Counted from the stretch's first letter, positions 36,413 through 45,473 are shown. The stretch: DNA of 64,000 bases from Pseudomonadota bacterium (GCA_019351895.1 JABBOH010000003.1:124001-188000), one strand, 5' to 3'. The notes: generated by a model not told the origin, from the letters alone. Translations and numbers: made by a program.

Positions 36413-37540
36413 TTGCCCACCGTTCTGCAGGTTCTTCCCGCGCTCGATAGCGGTGGCGTCGAACGCGGCACGATCGAGATCGTCGAGGCGCTGACGGCAC
36501 AGGGCTGGACGGCGCTGGTCGTGAGCCAGGGCGGCCGACTGGTCGCATCCGTCGAGCGGGCCGGCGGTCGGCACATCGCCCTCCCGCTGCGGACGAAGCT
36601 TCCATGGGCGATCTGGCGGAACGCCGGGCGTCTGGCGGAGATCATCCGGCGCGAGCGGGTCGACATCGTGCATGCCCGGTCCCGCGCGCCCGCCTGGTCC
36701 GCCTGGCTCGCCTGCCGGCGCACGGGCGTGCCCTTCGTCACCACATACCACGGCGCCTATGGCGATCAGGGCATGGGCAAGCGCCGCTACAACAGCGTCA
36801 TGGCACGGGGGCAGCGCGTCATAGCCGCCAGCGGCTTCATCGCCGATCTCGTGCGGCAGCAGCATGGCGTGGAGGACGATCGCCTGCGCCTCATCCCGCG
36901 CGGCATCGACCCTGCGGTCTTCGACCCCGGCCGTCTTGCCGGTCTGCGCGTGGCCAAGCTGGCGCAGGCGTGGTCGATCCCGGAAGGGGCGACGGTCATT
37001 CTATTGCCTGCGCGGGTATCGCGCTGGAAAGGCCAGAGCGTGCTGATCGCGGCCCTCGGGCTGCTGCAGCGGACGGATCTCCTGGTGGTTTTTGTGGGCT
37101 CCGATCAGGGACGCCACACCTACGTGCGCAGCCTGCTCGATCAGGCGGCGGCGCTTGGCGTGACCGCTCAGATCAGGCTTGCCGGGCATTGCGCCGACAT
37201 GCCGGCGGCGCTGATGCTGGCCGACCTCGTCGTCAGCGCGTCGACCGAGCCCGAGGCCTTCGGCCGTGCGGTGATCGAGGCGCAGGCGATGGAGCGGGTG
37301 GTGATCGCCGCCGGCCATGGGGGCGCGGCGGAAACCGTGGCCGACGGAGACACGGGCATCCTCGTGCCGCCCGGCGACGCCGCAGCGCTTGCTAGCGCGA
37401 TTTCGGCGGCGCTCGCGCTGCCCGAGGCGGAGCGCCGTGCGATGGGCGCCCGCGCCCGCGCCTCGGTGTTGGAGCACTACACCGTGGCTGCGATGCAGCA
37501 GGCGACCATGGCGGTTTATGACGAGGTGCTGAGGCAGTAG
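36413..37540 (+). CDS. GT4-family glycosyltransferase
   Basis: GT-B-fold retaining glycosyltransferase, 375 aa. The start TTG 36413 immediately follows the aminopeptidase stop and gives the family's typical opening (PTVLQVLPALDSGGVERGT); no ribosome site is seen, and an upstream in-frame ATG at 36326 would overlap the peptidase. The donor-site region has LLPARVSRWKGQS, and the E-x7-E motif is EPEAFGRAVIEAQAM. Members of this group add sugars to LPS or capsule. It heads a loose group with GT9 and GT14 enzymes, which suggests a surface-glycan locus. Confidence 0.87.
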   Translation: MPTVLQVLPALDSGGVERGTIEIVEALTAQGWTALVVSQGGRLVASVERAGGRHIALPLRTKLPWAIWRNAGRLAEIIRRERVDIVHARSRAPAWSAWLACRRTGVPFVTTYHGAYGDQGMGKRRYNSVMARGQRVIAASGFIADLVRQQHGVEDDRLRLIPRGIDPAVFDPGRLAGLRVAKLAQAWSIPEGATVILLPARVSRWKGQSVLIAALGLLQRTDLLVVFVGSDQGRHTYVRSLLDQAAALGVTAQIRLAGHCADMPAALMLADLVVSASTEPEAFGRAVIEAQAMERVVIAAGHGGAAETVADGDTGILVPPGDAAALASAISAALALPEAERRAMGARARASVLEHYTVAAMQQATMAVYDEVLRQ

Positions 37541-37552
37541 CGCCTCAAAGCC

Positions 37553-37858
37553 TCAATACGGCTTGCGGACCACGGCGGCTCCACGCGGCCCCGCGCAGCC
37601 GGCGCGATAGACGCCGTTGGCGCAATGCACGCCTCCGGCAGGATGCCGGTAATAGGGTGCCGCCGGATGATAATAGGGAGCGGCGGCCCTGTAGGCCGGC
37701 GCCCGGTAGTAGGGTGCGGGCTTGCGAACGACCACCGCACCGTTCGGCCCGGCGCAGCCGGCACGATAGACGCCGCTGGCGCAGGCCGCGCTCGCCCCCG
37801 GCGCGGCGGCGAGCCAGAGACCGGCGGCCGCGACCGCCGCCAGCAAAAGACGGTTCAT
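37553..37858 (-). CDS. Small exported protein with duplicated GVYRAGCAGP motif
   Basis: A 101-aa secreted or periplasmic protein, signal peptide ending near residue 24 (ASA-AC). The mature part has two copies of a module, CASGVYRAGCAGPNGAVVVR and CANGVYRAGCAGPRGAAVVR, separated by a Tyr/Pro/Ala linker with repeated PYYR and PYYH units. Each module holds two cysteines, so two disulfides are likely. Similar short proteins exist in alphaproteobacteria without known function; the single module is the common form and the duplication is notable. It is convergent with the GT4 gene (12-base gap). Confidence 0.75.
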   Translation of the reverse strand: MNRLLLAAVAAAGLWLAAAPGASAACASGVYRAGCAGPNGAVVVRKPAPYYRAPAYRAAAPYYHPAAPYYRHPAGGVHCANGVYRAGCAGPRGAAVVRKPY

Positions 37859-37880
37859 GACATTGTCTTCCTTACACGAT

Positions 37881-37913
37881 GAGATGATCGCCCATAGCAG
37901 CGAGATGATCGCC
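37881..37913. repeat. Tandem direct repeat GAGATGATCGCC in a divergent promoter region
   Basis: Two identical 12-mers, at 37881-37892 and 37902-37913, are spaced exactly 21 bp start to start, two helical turns. They lie just upstream of the small exported-protein gene and within the divergent gap to the heptosyltransferase. Such phasing is typical of a pair of regulator sites, but no regulator is recognised. Confidence 0.4.
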
Positions 37914-38074
37914 TGTAACGGCACGAGCATAGCGCGAGATAATGTTGTTTTCGTTACCGATGGACGCAGGCACGGCGGCAAGCCGGGGAGCCGGTTCGGG
38001 CGCCGGCGTTCCCTTCGCGCTGCGGATGGGCTAGGCGAGGCCCCCGACGCGCAACGAACGGGGCGACACTCGCC

Positions 38075-39070
38075 ATGGCTAGACCACCTGATCCCCGGAC
38101 GCCGGATGCCCGGACGCCGGATCCGCGCAGACCGGATCCACGGAGACCCCCGCGGATCCTGGTAATCCGCCTCGGAGCGTTCGGAGACTTCGTGCTCTCC
38201 TTCGGGCCCTTCGCGGCGATCCGCGAACACCATCCGGATGCGCACATCACGCTGCTCACCACGCCGCCCTTCGCCCGGCTCGGACGCCTCAGCCCCTGGT
38301 TCGACGATGTCGCCATCGACCCCCGCGCGCCTTGGTGGGACCTCCGCGCCCTGCTGCGGCTCCGCGCCAGGCTGCGAGGCTTCAACTACGTCTACGACCT
38401 GCAGACTTCCGGCCGCTCCTCGCGCTACTTCGCGCTGGCGGGCCGCCCCCCCTGGTCCGGGATCGCGCGCGGCTGCTACCACCCCCACGCCAACCCCAAC
38501 CGGGACGAGATGCACACCTGGGAGAGGCAGCGCGACCAGCTTGCCATGGCAGGGATCGCGCATGTCCCGGTGGCCGAGACCGGCTGGCTCACGGCCGCAG
38601 CCGAGCCGCCCGAGGTGCAGCGTCCCTACGCGCTGCTCGTGCCCGGCGCCTCGCCGCATCGCATCGCGAAGCGCTGGCCGACGGCACTCTACGCCCAGCT
38701 CGCGGCGCAGTTGGCGCGCGAGGGCGTGACACCAGTCGTCATCGGAACGGGGCCCGAAGCCGATCTGGCGGCAACCATCCTCGACGCCTGTCCGGAGGCG
38801 ATCGACCTCACCGGGCAGACCGATTTGCCGGGGCTCGCGGCGCTGGCGGCGAAGGCGCGCTTCGCCGTCGGCAACGACACCGGCCCCATGCACCTCGCGG
38901 CCGTGATGGGCTGCCCCTGCCTGACGTTGTTCTCCTACGCCAGCGACCTGACGCGGACCCAGCCGCGCGGCCCCAACGGGGAACGGTTCCTGACCCTGCG
39001 CGCCGACAACCTCGCCGACCTGCCGCTCGACGATGTGCTCGCAGCGCTGACAGACGCGGCGCTGCTTTGA
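38075..39070 (+). CDS. GT9-family heptosyltransferase-like protein with repetitive N-terminus
   Basis: ADP-heptose:LPS heptosyltransferase family, 331 aa, cytoplasmic face of the inner membrane. The domain begins at residue 27 (ILVIRLGAFGDFVLSFGPF) and ends with the GT9 signature GNDTGPMHLAAVMGCPCLTLF; LVPGASPHRIAKRWP is the donor-site loop. The first 25 residues are a low-complexity DPR/TPD repeat encoded by imperfect 12-18 bp units (38097-38150), so the real start could be downstream, though no later ATG precedes the domain. Convergent with the GT14 gene by 13 bases. Confidence 0.88.
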   Translation: MARPPDPRTPDARTPDPRRPDPRRPPRILVIRLGAFGDFVLSFGPFAAIREHHPDAHITLLTTPPFARLGRLSPWFDDVAIDPRAPWWDLRALLRLRARLRGFNYVYDLQTSGRSSRYFALAGRPPWSGIARGCYHPHANPNRDEMHTWERQRDQLAMAGIAHVPVAETGWLTAAAEPPEVQRPYALLVPGASPHRIAKRWPTALYAQLAAQLAREGVTPVVIGTGPEADLAATILDACPEAIDLTGQTDLPGLAALAAKARFAVGNDTGPMHLAAVMGCPCLTLFSYASDLTRTQPRGPNGERFLTLRADNLADLPLDDVLAALTDAALL

Positions 39071-39083
39071 CGGAGCATCGCGC

Positions 39084-40076
39084 CTAGCCAGAGTTCCCGG
39101 CTATCGCCTTCGAGACATCCGCCGAGCATTTCCGCGCAAAGAGAGCGCCGCTCGCCATCGCCTCGTCAACGTCGGCGACGGTCAACTGACGCAGGTCGGT
39201 CCGCCGGAACAGCCGCTCGCGGAGACTTCGGCAGGCCGGCCGCCGCTTGAGGATGAAGTGCCCGCCTTGATGCGGCGCGGACGGCGAGACGGTCGGAACG
39301 TTCGTGCCGCGCGCCCGCAGGCAGCCCAGAATGATGCTGGTGAAGAAAATCTCGTCCGGCGCGAGGGCGTATCGCAGGGCGTGAACTAGGGCACGCGGCG
39401 GCCGGAGGCAGGCCTCGGCCATGTCCCTGTCCACGACGAAGAACTGGCTGCCCTTCCAGAGATCGCGCAGGTCGACCTTCCGCTCGTACGGGAGCAGGCC
39501 GTCGATCCACGCGTAGGCGTTCCACGCGCGCTCATGCATCCGGCTCGTCGTCGGCCCCATGAATGGGTTGTCGTAGGGATGGAACTTGGTCACGACGTGG
39601 CGGCCGAGCCCCTCGCCATGCTTCAGCGACGGATCGATGCGCCCCCAGAGCGCGATCAGCGGTGTCGTGCGCCCGATGAGATCGTCGTTGATCTCCCCAA
39701 CGGTCCGTAGGGGAAAGCAGGAGCCGCTCAAGAGGACGAAGCGCTGGTTGCCAGCCTCGGACAAAGCGACCCGCAGGAGCCGCAGGGTGGCCTCGACGAT
39801 CGAGTAGCCGCCCCAGTTCAGGGCCCTTCTATCGGCGATGAGAAAAAGCCGGGAGCGCGCGTGGCTATCGAGCCACTTCAGGTCGAGGACCTTGGCATCG
39901 AGATGCAGATAGACCCTGGATCGGCCTTCGGCTAGCAACTCGTCGGTCAACAAACGAAGCTGCTCGTCGGCGGCATGAGCCAGAACGAGATAGGCGACCG
40001 TGCCCGAACCACCGGCCGCCCCAGCTTTCGACGGGCATGCTCTGGCCTGAGCGAAACCCGGATTCTTGAACTCCAT
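39084..40076 (-). CDS. GT14-type beta-1,6-N-acetylglucosaminyltransferase-like protein
   Basis: Glycosyltransferase related to core-2/I-branching enzymes, 330 aa from ATG 40076. The domain opens with VAYLVLAHAADEQLRLL and continues with VYLHLDAK, NWGGYSIVEATLRLLR, FVLLSGSCFPLR and WKGSQFFVVDRD; the acidic APDEIFF carries the likely catalytic Glu. In-frame starts further upstream (40175, 40202) exist, but a TTGACA box and dyad at 40198-40220 would place the transcript start inside them. Bacterial GT14 proteins are usually linked to capsule or exopolysaccharide; acceptor unknown. Confidence 0.82.
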   Translation of the reverse strand: MEFKNPGFAQARACPSKAGAAGGSGTVAYLVLAHAADEQLRLLTDELLAEGRSRVYLHLDAKVLDLKWLDSHARSRLFLIADRRALNWGGYSIVEATLRLLRVALSEAGNQRFVLLSGSCFPLRTVGEINDDLIGRTTPLIALWGRIDPSLKHGEGLGRHVVTKFHPYDNPFMGPTTSRMHERAWNAYAWIDGLLPYERKVDLRDLWKGSQFFVVDRDMAEACLRPPRALVHALRYALAPDEIFFTSIILGCLRARGTNVPTVSPSAPHQGGHFILKRRPACRSLRERLFRRTDLRQLTVADVDEAMASGALFARKCSADVSKAIAGNSG

Positions 40077-40197
40077 GCACGAAACCCGCCATGTCTGACG
40101 CTGCTTTGGTGCGCGAGCTTCCCTAGCCCGAGGCTGGCGCGGGGACCCGAAACCCGCCCACGCGGTACGGCGCATTGCAGCCACGGCATAATGTTTC

Positions 40198-40220
40198 GAC
40201 ATAAAAACGGTCTATGTCAA
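40198..40220 (-). promoter_or_regulatory. TTGACA promoter element overlapped by a perfect dyad
   Basis: On the minus strand a consensus -35 (TTGACA, 40220-40215) overlaps the inverted repeat GACATA-9 nt-TATGTC (40198-40218). It sits about 120 bases upstream of the GT14 start. The layout suggests a repressible promoter for that gene. The -10 is unclear. Confidence 0.4.
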
Positions 40221-40272
40221 GCCCGCCGGGCGGTGCCCGTCAGACGCGTGACGCGAGCGATCGAGACTTGCC

Positions 40273-42912
40273 TTACGCGGCCAGCGCCGCCCGCACCGCG
40301 TCGAGCGCGGCATCCGCCTGACTGGCGTCCGGGCCTCCCGACTGCGCCAGATCGGGCCGGCCTCCGCCACCCTTGCCGCCCGCCGCCGCACTCGCCGCCC
40401 GCGCGAGATCGACCGCGCTGAACCGCGCGGTGAGATCGGGCGAGACGCCGACGACGATGCTGACCTTGCCCTCGGCGGTCGAGACGAGCGCGACGACGCC
40501 GCCGCCCATCTGCTTGCCGATGGCATCGGCCAGACCCTTCAACTCGCGGGGTGGAACGTCGCCCAGATTGCGCGCCGAGAGCTTCACGCCGCCCACCTCC
40601 TCGATGGCCGCCGCGCCGCCGCCCGTCGCGAGCTTCTTCTGCGCCTCGCTGAGCTGCCGCTCCAGCCGTCGGCGGTCCTCGATCAGCACGTTGATGCGGG
40701 CCGGCAGTTCGGCCGCCGGCACCTTGAGCGTGGCGGCCGCGGCGTCCAGCAGCCGTTCCGTCTCACGCAGGCTGTCGAAGGCGGCAGCGCCCGCCACCGC
40801 CTCCAGCCGCCGGACGCCGGCGGAGACGCCGCTCTCCCCGGTCACCCGCAGCAGGCCGATATCGCCCGTGCGGCCCACATGCGTGCCGCCACACAGCTCG
40901 ATCGAATAGGCGCCACGGCTTTCGTCGCCGTCGCCCATGCTGACGACGCGAACCTCCTCGCCGTATTTCTCGCCGAACAGCGCCATCGCCCCCTCGGCGA
41001 CTGCCGCATCCGGCGTCATCAGCCGTGTCGTGACCGCGCTGTTCTCGCGGATGCGCGCGTTCACCTCTGCCTCGACGGCGGCCAGCTCCTCGGCCGTAAT
41101 CGGCTTCGGATGGCTGATGTCGAACCGCAGCCGGTCGGGCGCGTTGAGGCTGCCCTTCTGCGCGACATGGGTGCCGAGATGGCGGCGCAGCGCCTCGTGC
41201 AGCAGATGCGTCGCCGAATGGTGGGCGCGGATGGCCCCGCGCCGCGTGTGGTCGACCTCCGCCCTCACGGCGAGCCCCGTGCGGGCAAGCCCGCTCTCCA
41301 CCCGCCCGAAATGGATGAACAGGTCGCCGAGCTTCTTCTGCGTGTCGATGACGGTGATCGCGAGCCCGTCCGCCCCCGTGATGCGGCCCTGGTCGCCGAC
41401 CTGCCCGCCGCTCTCGGCGTAGAAGGGCGTCTGGTTGAGGATGACGGCGACCTCGCTGCCCGCCATGGCGCTATCCACCGGCGACCCGTCCACGACGAGC
41501 GCGAGGATTTCGCCCTCGGCGCTTTCGGTCGCGTAGCCCAGGAACTCCGTCGCGCCGAGCCGCTCCTTGAGGTCGAACCAGACGCGGTCGGTCGCGGCAT
41601 CGCCCGATCCGGCCCAGGCGGCGCGGGCGCGGCGGCGCTGTTCGGTCATCGCCTCCTCGAAGCCCGCGACATCGACCGCGCGGCCCTGCTCCCGCAAGGC
41701 ATCCTGCGTCAGGTCGAGGGGGAAGCCGAAGGTATCGTACAGGCGGAAGGCGACGCCGCCGGGCAGCGTCTGCCCCTCGCCCAGGCGACCGGTCTCCTCG
41801 GCCAGCAGGTGAAGCCCGCGTTCGAGCAGGGAGCGGAAGCGCGTCTCCTCCAGCCGGAGCGTGTCGGTCATCAGCGCGCTCGCGCGGCCGAGTTCGGGAT
41901 AGGCCTGGCCCATCTGGCGGATGAGCGCGGGCACGAGGCGCGGCATCAGCGGCTCGGTCGCCCCCATCTGGTAGGCGTGGCGCATCGCGCGGCGCATGAT
42001 CCGCCGCAGCACGTAGCCGCGCCCCTCGTTCGACGGCAGGACGCCGTCCGCGATGAGGAAGCAGGAGGAGCGGAGATGGTCCGCGACCACGCGGTGGCTG
42101 GTCTTCTCCACGCCGTCGGGGTCGCGACCGGTGGCCTCGGCGCTCGCCAGCACCAGGGCGCGGAGCGTATCGGTGTCGTAGTTGTCGTGCTTGCCCTGCA
42201 GGATGGCGGCGAAACGCTCCAGCCCCATGCCGGTGTCGATCGAGGGCCGGGGCAGCGGCTCGCGCGTGCCGGGCGGCCCCTCCTCGTACTGCATGAAGAC
42301 GAGGTTCCAGATTTCGATGAAGCGGTCGCCGTCCTCGTCCGCGCTGCCGGGCGGGCCGCCGGGGATCGAGGGGCCGTGGTCGTAGAAGATCTCGCTGCAG
42401 GGACCGCAGGGGCCGGTATCGCCCATTCGCCAGAAATTGTCCGATGTCGGGATGCGGATGATCCGCTCCTCGGGCAGGCCCGCGATGCGGCGCCAGAAGA
42501 CCGCCGCCTCCTCATCCTCGCTATAGACGGTCACGAGCAGCCGGTCGGGGGGAAGTCCGAAATCCTTGGTGACGAGGTTCCAGGCGTGGGTGATCGCCTG
42601 CTCCTTGAAATAGTCGCCAAAGGAGAAATTCCCGAGCATCTCGAAAAACGTGTGATGGCGCGCCGTGTAGCCGACGTTGTCGAGGTCATTGTGCTTGCCG
42701 CCCGCACGCACGCATTTCTGCGCCGTCGTGGCGCGGCTATAGGGCCGCCGTTCCTGCCCGGTGAAGACGTTCTTAAACTGCACCATGCCACTGTTGGTGA
42801 ACATCAGCGTGGGGTCGTTTCGCGGCACGAGGGGAGAACTCTCCACCACGGCATGGCCGTGACGGGCGAAATAATCGAGGAAAGTGGCGCGGATGTCGTT
42901 GCTGCTGGCCAT
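40273..42912 (-). CDS. alaS: Alanyl-tRNA synthetase
   Basis: Class II synthetase charging tRNA-Ala, 879 aa, full length. The N-terminal catalytic core starts [16 protein letters not shown] and includes [13 protein letters not shown]. The editing domain has the zinc-binding [12 protein letters not shown] and [13 protein letters not shown] motifs. The C-Ala domain ends with [16 protein letters not shown] 42912 is chosen by homology; GTG 42948 is in frame upstream. recA, the usual neighbour of alaS in many bacteria, is not here. Confidence 0.96.
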   Translation of the reverse strand: MASSNDIRATFLDYFARHGHAVVESSPLVPRNDPTLMFTNSGMVQFKNVFTGQERRPYSRATTAQKCVRAGGKHNDLDNVGYTARHHTFFEMLGNFSFGDYFKEQAITHAWNLVTKDFGLPPDRLLVTVYSEDEEAAVFWRRIAGLPEERIIRIPTSDNFWRMGDTGPCGPCSEIFYDHGPSIPGGPPGSADEDGDRFIEIWNLVFMQYEEGPPGTREPLPRPSIDTGMGLERFAAILQGKHDNYDTDTLRALVLASAEATGRDPDGVEKTSHRVVADHLRSSCFLIADGVLPSNEGRGYVLRRIMRRAMRHAYQMGATEPLMPRLVPALIRQMGQAYPELGRASALMTDTLRLEETRFRSLLERGLHLLAEETGRLGEGQTLPGGVAFRLYDTFGFPLDLTQDALREQGRAVDVAGFEEAMTEQRRRARAAWAGSGDAATDRVWFDLKERLGATEFLGYATESAEGEILALVVDGSPVDSAMAGSEVAVILNQTPFYAESGGQVGDQGRITGADGLAITVIDTQKKLGDLFIHFGRVESGLARTGLAVRAEVDHTRRGAIRAHHSATHLLHEALRRHLGTHVAQKGSLNAPDRLRFDISHPKPITAEELAAVEAEVNARIRENSAVTTRLMTPDAAVAEGAMALFGEKYGEEVRVVSMGDGDESRGAYSIELCGGTHVGRTGDIGLLRVTGESGVSAGVRRLEAVAGAAAFDSLRETERLLDAAAATLKVPAAELPARINVLIEDRRRLERQLSEAQKKLATGGGAAAIEEVGGVKLSARNLGDVPPRELKGLADAIGKQMGGGVVALVSTAEGKVSIVVGVSPDLTARFSAVDLARAASAAAGGKGGGGRPDLAQSGGPDASQADAALDAVRAALAA

Positions 42913-43118
42913 GGGAGCGGGGATCTCGGAGTCAGAGGGTTTCCGCACCTAGCGCACCGCTTTCACGCTGTCACGCGATCTGCCGTCAGGAGCAGGAAAG
43001 CGTGTGCAGGATGCATGGCCACCCCGACGCCGCACCTGCAAACGGTCAGCCTCAGCCTCACGCATATCGCTATAACGGAAGCGTGTCCGTTAAGCGGTGC
43101 TGCGCTGCAAAAATGCAC

Positions 43119-43147
43119 TTGCATTCCATAATCGCCGGACCTACGTT
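43119..43147 (+). promoter_or_regulatory. Promoter of the small RNA
   Basis: TTGCAT (43119-43124), a 17-base spacer and TACGTT (43142-43147) form a reasonable sigma-70 promoter that would start transcription near 43154, exactly at the 5' hairpin of the small RNA. Confidence 0.5.
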
Positions 43148-43153
43148 GTGCAT

Positions 43154-43241
43154 CGCAGCAACGGCGGTCCTTGATCGTGTTGCTGCTTTCTTGGACGTTT
43201 CCTCCCTAAACTTGGCGGTGCTTCGGCACCGCCTTTTTTTT
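43154..43241 (+). ncRNA. Trans-acting small RNA with CCUCCC anti-Shine-Dalgarno loop (suhB/mmgR-like)
   Basis: About 88 nt with three clear parts: a 5' hairpin with a perfect 8-bp stem (GCAGCAAC 43155-43162 with GTTGCTGC 43179-43186); an unpaired stretch 43187-43213 containing TTGGACGTTTCCTCCC; and a GC-rich terminator hairpin with an eight-T tail. The single-stranded CCTCCC can pair with ribosome-binding sites. This architecture and the GGACGTTTCCTCCC wording recall the alphaproteobacterial suhB/mmgR family of Hfq-dependent sRNAs (from memory, not searched). It lies between alaS and a histone-deacetylase-like gene. Targets unknown. Confidence 0.7.
43214..43241 (+). terminator. Rho-independent terminator of the small RNA
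   Basis: Perfect 8-bp stem GGCGGTGC/GCACCGCC with a TTCG tetraloop, directly followed by eight T residues. No protein gene on the plus strand ends just upstream, which is the main evidence that a non-coding transcript exists here. Confidence 0.92.
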
Positions 43242-43257
43242 GCCCGAGCGCTGGATA

Positions 43258-44385
43258 TTGGGAGATTCCGGGATTTCCGCAACACGCCCGCTGTTCGTCG
43301 GCAGCGAGATCTACCGGCACTCCACCTACGGTCCCACGCACCCCCTCGCGGTGCCGAGGGTTTCCATCTGCATCGACCTCTGCCGCGCGCTCGGGTGGCT
43401 GACGCCCGACGCGTATCGCGACGCGCCGATGGCGAGCGAGGCCCAGCTGCTGCGCTTCCATGACGCCGCCTATCTGGCCGCGCTCCGGCGGGCGGAGGCG
43501 GGCGGGGCCGTGAGCCCGGAGGATCGCGACCTCTACCGCATCGGCACGGATAACAATCCGGTGTATCCCGAAATCTATCGCCGCCCCGCGACCTCGGCGG
43601 GGGGTGTCCTGCTCGCCACCCGGCAGACCGCCGCAGGCGGCATCGCCCATGTGCCGGGCGGCGGCACGCATCATGGCCGGCCCGAGCGCGCCTCCGGCTT
43701 CTGCTACCTGAACGACTGTGTGCTGGGCATCCTCTCCTGGCTCGACCAGGGGTTGGACCGCGTCCTCTATCTTGACCTCGACGCGCATCACGGGGACGGC
43801 GTACAGGACGCTTTCGCCGGCGACCGCCGGGTGATGACCGTCAGCATCCATGAAGCCGGGCGCTGGCCCTATACCGGGCCGCTGGACGACCGAGGCGGCG
43901 GCAATGCCCGCAACCTCCCGGTGCCGCGCGGCTACAACGACAGCGAGGCGCGGTTCTTGCTGCGGGAGGCGATCCTGCCGCTGATCGCGCGTTTCTCCCC
44001 CGACGCCATCCTGATGCAGTGCGGCGCCGATGCGCTGGAAGAGGACCCGCTCGCGCGACTTTCCCTGTCGAACAACGCCTATTGGGCGGCGGTCGCGGCG
44101 GTCATGCCCGTTGCCCCTAGGCTCGTCGCAGTCGGCGGCGGCGGCTACAACCCCTACACGGTCGCCCGCTGCTGGGCGGGAATCTGGGCGACGCTGAACG
44201 CCTTCCCGATCCCCGAGAGATTGCCCGCCGAGGCCGAGACAGTTCTGCGCCGACTGGTCTACAACCGCGCCGCCGGCCGGAACCCGCCCGCGCATTGGAT
44301 GACGACGCTGCGGGACGACCCGCGCGAAGGGCCGGTGCGCGAGGAAATCCGCCGGATCGCCGCTGCCACCCTTCAGGAGGATTAG
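43258..44385 (+). CDS. Histone deacetylase-family hydrolase (AcuC/HDAC-like)
   Basis: Zinc-dependent amidohydrolase of the arginase-deacetylase fold, about 375 aa. The active site is intact: GGGTHHGRPERASGFCYLND, LDLDAHHGDGVQDAF with Asp-x-His zinc ligands, and QCGADALEEDPLARL with the third ligand. Bacterial members act on acetylated lysine, polyamines or acetoin-related substrates. No ATG precedes the domain; TTG 43258 is used, TTG 43240 is possible but falls in the sRNA terminator. The stop is followed one base later by the DUF192 start, whose AGGAGG lies inside this gene. Confidence 0.88.
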   Translation: MGDSGISATRPLFVGSEIYRHSTYGPTHPLAVPRVSICIDLCRALGWLTPDAYRDAPMASEAQLLRFHDAAYLAALRRAEAGGAVSPEDRDLYRIGTDNNPVYPEIYRRPATSAGGVLLATRQTAAGGIAHVPGGGTHHGRPERASGFCYLNDCVLGILSWLDQGLDRVLYLDLDAHHGDGVQDAFAGDRRVMTVSIHEAGRWPYTGPLDDRGGGNARNLPVPRGYNDSEARFLLREAILPLIARFSPDAILMQCGADALEEDPLARLSLSNNAYWAAVAAVMPVAPRLVAVGGGGYNPYTVARCWAGIWATLNAFPIPERLPAEAETVLRRLVYNRAAGRNPPAHWMTTLRDDPREGPVREEIRRIAAATLQED

Positions 44386-44386
44386 G

Positions 44387-44890
44387 ATGCGCCTTCGCGA
44401 TCTCATGGCCTTGACCGTCACCCTCGGCCTCGCCACGGCCTCCGGCACAGGCGCGGCCCTAGCCCAGAGCGAGCCGACCGGACCGCAGCCGACGCTGCCG
44501 CGCGAGCCGCTGACCATCATCGACGACAACGGCCATCCCCACCTCTTTCATGTGGAACTCGCGACAACCCCGCAGGAGCAGGAGACGGGCCTGATGTTCC
44601 GCACCTCCGTCCCCGCCGACGGCGGCATGCTGTTCGTCTTCCCGACGGTGCAGCCCGAGCCGTTCTGGATGAAGAACACGCTGGTCCCGCTCGACATGGT
44701 ATTCATCAACCCCGATGGGACCATCCGCGCGATCGCCGAGAACACGGTGCCGGAGAGCCTCGCCGCGGTCGATAGCGGCGGCCCGGTGCTGGCGGTGCTG
44801 GAACTGCAGGGCGGCCTGACCGCGAAGGAGAACATATCGGTGGGCGACCGGGTCGTCGCGCCGCAGTTCAACGACACGAAGCAGCCCTGA
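44387..44890 (+). CDS. DUF192 exported protein
   Basis: A 167-aa protein with a Sec signal ending near residue 26 (ALA-QS) and a DUF192 domain: VELATTPQEQETGLMFR, GMLFVFP, FWMKNTLVPLDMVFI. The domain is a small beta-barrel, common and uncharacterised. AGGAGG 8 nt upstream is a strong ribosome site. Co-transcribed with the deacetylase gene, followed by tRNA-Pro after 46 bases. Confidence 0.9.
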   Translation: MRLRDLMALTVTLGLATASGTGAALAQSEPTGPQPTLPREPLTIIDDNGHPHLFHVELATTPQEQETGLMFRTSVPADGGMLFVFPTVQPEPFWMKNTLVPLDMVFINPDGTIRAIAENTVPESLAAVDSGGPVLAVLELQGGLTAKENISVGDRVVAPQFNDTKQP

Positions 44891-44936
44891 TCGAGGCTGG
44901 CGCATCCTGCCAGGGCGGGTATACAAGCCGCCGGAC

Positions 44937-45013
44937 GGGGCGTGGCGCAGCCTGGTAGCGCGCGTGTTTTGGGTACACGAGGCCGCCGGTTCGAGTCCGG
45001 CCGCCCCGACCAG
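44937..45013 (+). tRNA. tRNA-Pro (anticodon TGG)
   Basis: A 77-base cloverleaf with a 7-bp CGGGGCG/CGCCCCG acceptor stem, D-loop AGCCTGGTAG, anticodon loop around TTGGG with TGG, T-arm GGTTCGAGTCC and encoded CCA. All stems pair. Confidence 0.95.
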
Positions 45014-45054
45014 ATGTCCGGGGCCTCGGACTGCCGACGAAGGAGGGCGTTCAG

Positions 45055-45360
45055 ATGCGCGCACGGATCTACCGCAGGCCAAAGTCGGCGATGCAGTCGG
45101 GCCACGGCACCCTGAACAACTGGGTGCTGGAGTGGCAGCGCGCCGAACCGCAGCGCCCGGATCCGCTGATGGGCTGGATCGGCGGCGGCGAGACGCAGCA
45201 GCAGGTGGTGCTGTTCTTTCCGACGCGCGAGGAGGCCGTCGCCTATGCCGAGGCGCATGATCTGAGCTACGACGCCGAGATCGCGCATGATCGCGTCGTG
45301 AAGCCCAAGGCCTATGGCGACAACTTCAGGACCGATCGCGCGGACAACTGGACGCATTGA
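45055..45360 (+). CDS. Complex I accessory subunit, NDUFS4/18-kDa homologue
   Basis: A 101-aa soluble protein of the ETC_C1_NDUFS4 family, a supernumerary subunit found in mitochondria and alphaproteobacteria that helps assemble the N-module of NADH dehydrogenase. Diagnostic segments: ARIYRRPKSAMQSGHG, WVLEWQRAEP, LMGWIGGGETQQQV and the C-terminal YGDNFRTDRADNWTH. AAGGAGGG 7 nt upstream. Placement between two tRNA genes is common in this class. Confidence 0.95.
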   Translation: MRARIYRRPKSAMQSGHGTLNNWVLEWQRAEPQRPDPLMGWIGGGETQQQVVLFFPTREEAVAYAEAHDLSYDAEIAHDRVVKPKAYGDNFRTDRADNWTH

Positions 45361-45396
45361 TGCGTTTCGGCGTATCGGCGAGGCAGCGCCAGCCAA

Positions 45397-45473
45397 GCGC
45401 CCTTAGCTCAGCCGGATAGAGCAACCGCCTTCTAAGCGGTAGGTCGGTGGTTCGAGTCCACCAGGGCGCGCCA
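45397..45473 (+). tRNA. tRNA-Arg (anticodon TCT)
   Basis: A 77-base cloverleaf: acceptor GCGCCCT/AGGGCGC, D-arm AGCTCAGCCGGATAGAGC, anticodon stem ACCGC/GCGGT with loop CTTCTAA, T-arm GGTTCGAGTCC, encoded CCA. Its 3' half overlaps, antisense, the last 14 codons of the following minus-strand regulator gene. Confidence 0.95.

Noticed and set aside
38097-38150. Tandem repeat possibly acting as a contingency locus in the heptosyltransferase gene
   Set aside because: Units are imperfect and in multiples of three, so they would change length but not frame.
40879-43131. A 750-codon plus-strand open frame opposite alaS, and similar long frames opposite the acyl-CoA synthetase (46628-48502) and znu-like genes (12922-14664)
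   Set aside because: All lie antisense to well-recognised genes and have no recognisable domain.
45397-45473. tRNA-Arg as proven attachment site of a genomic island
   Set aside because: No integrase gene and no second copy of the tRNA 3' end were found within the window, so it is kept only as a suggestion.
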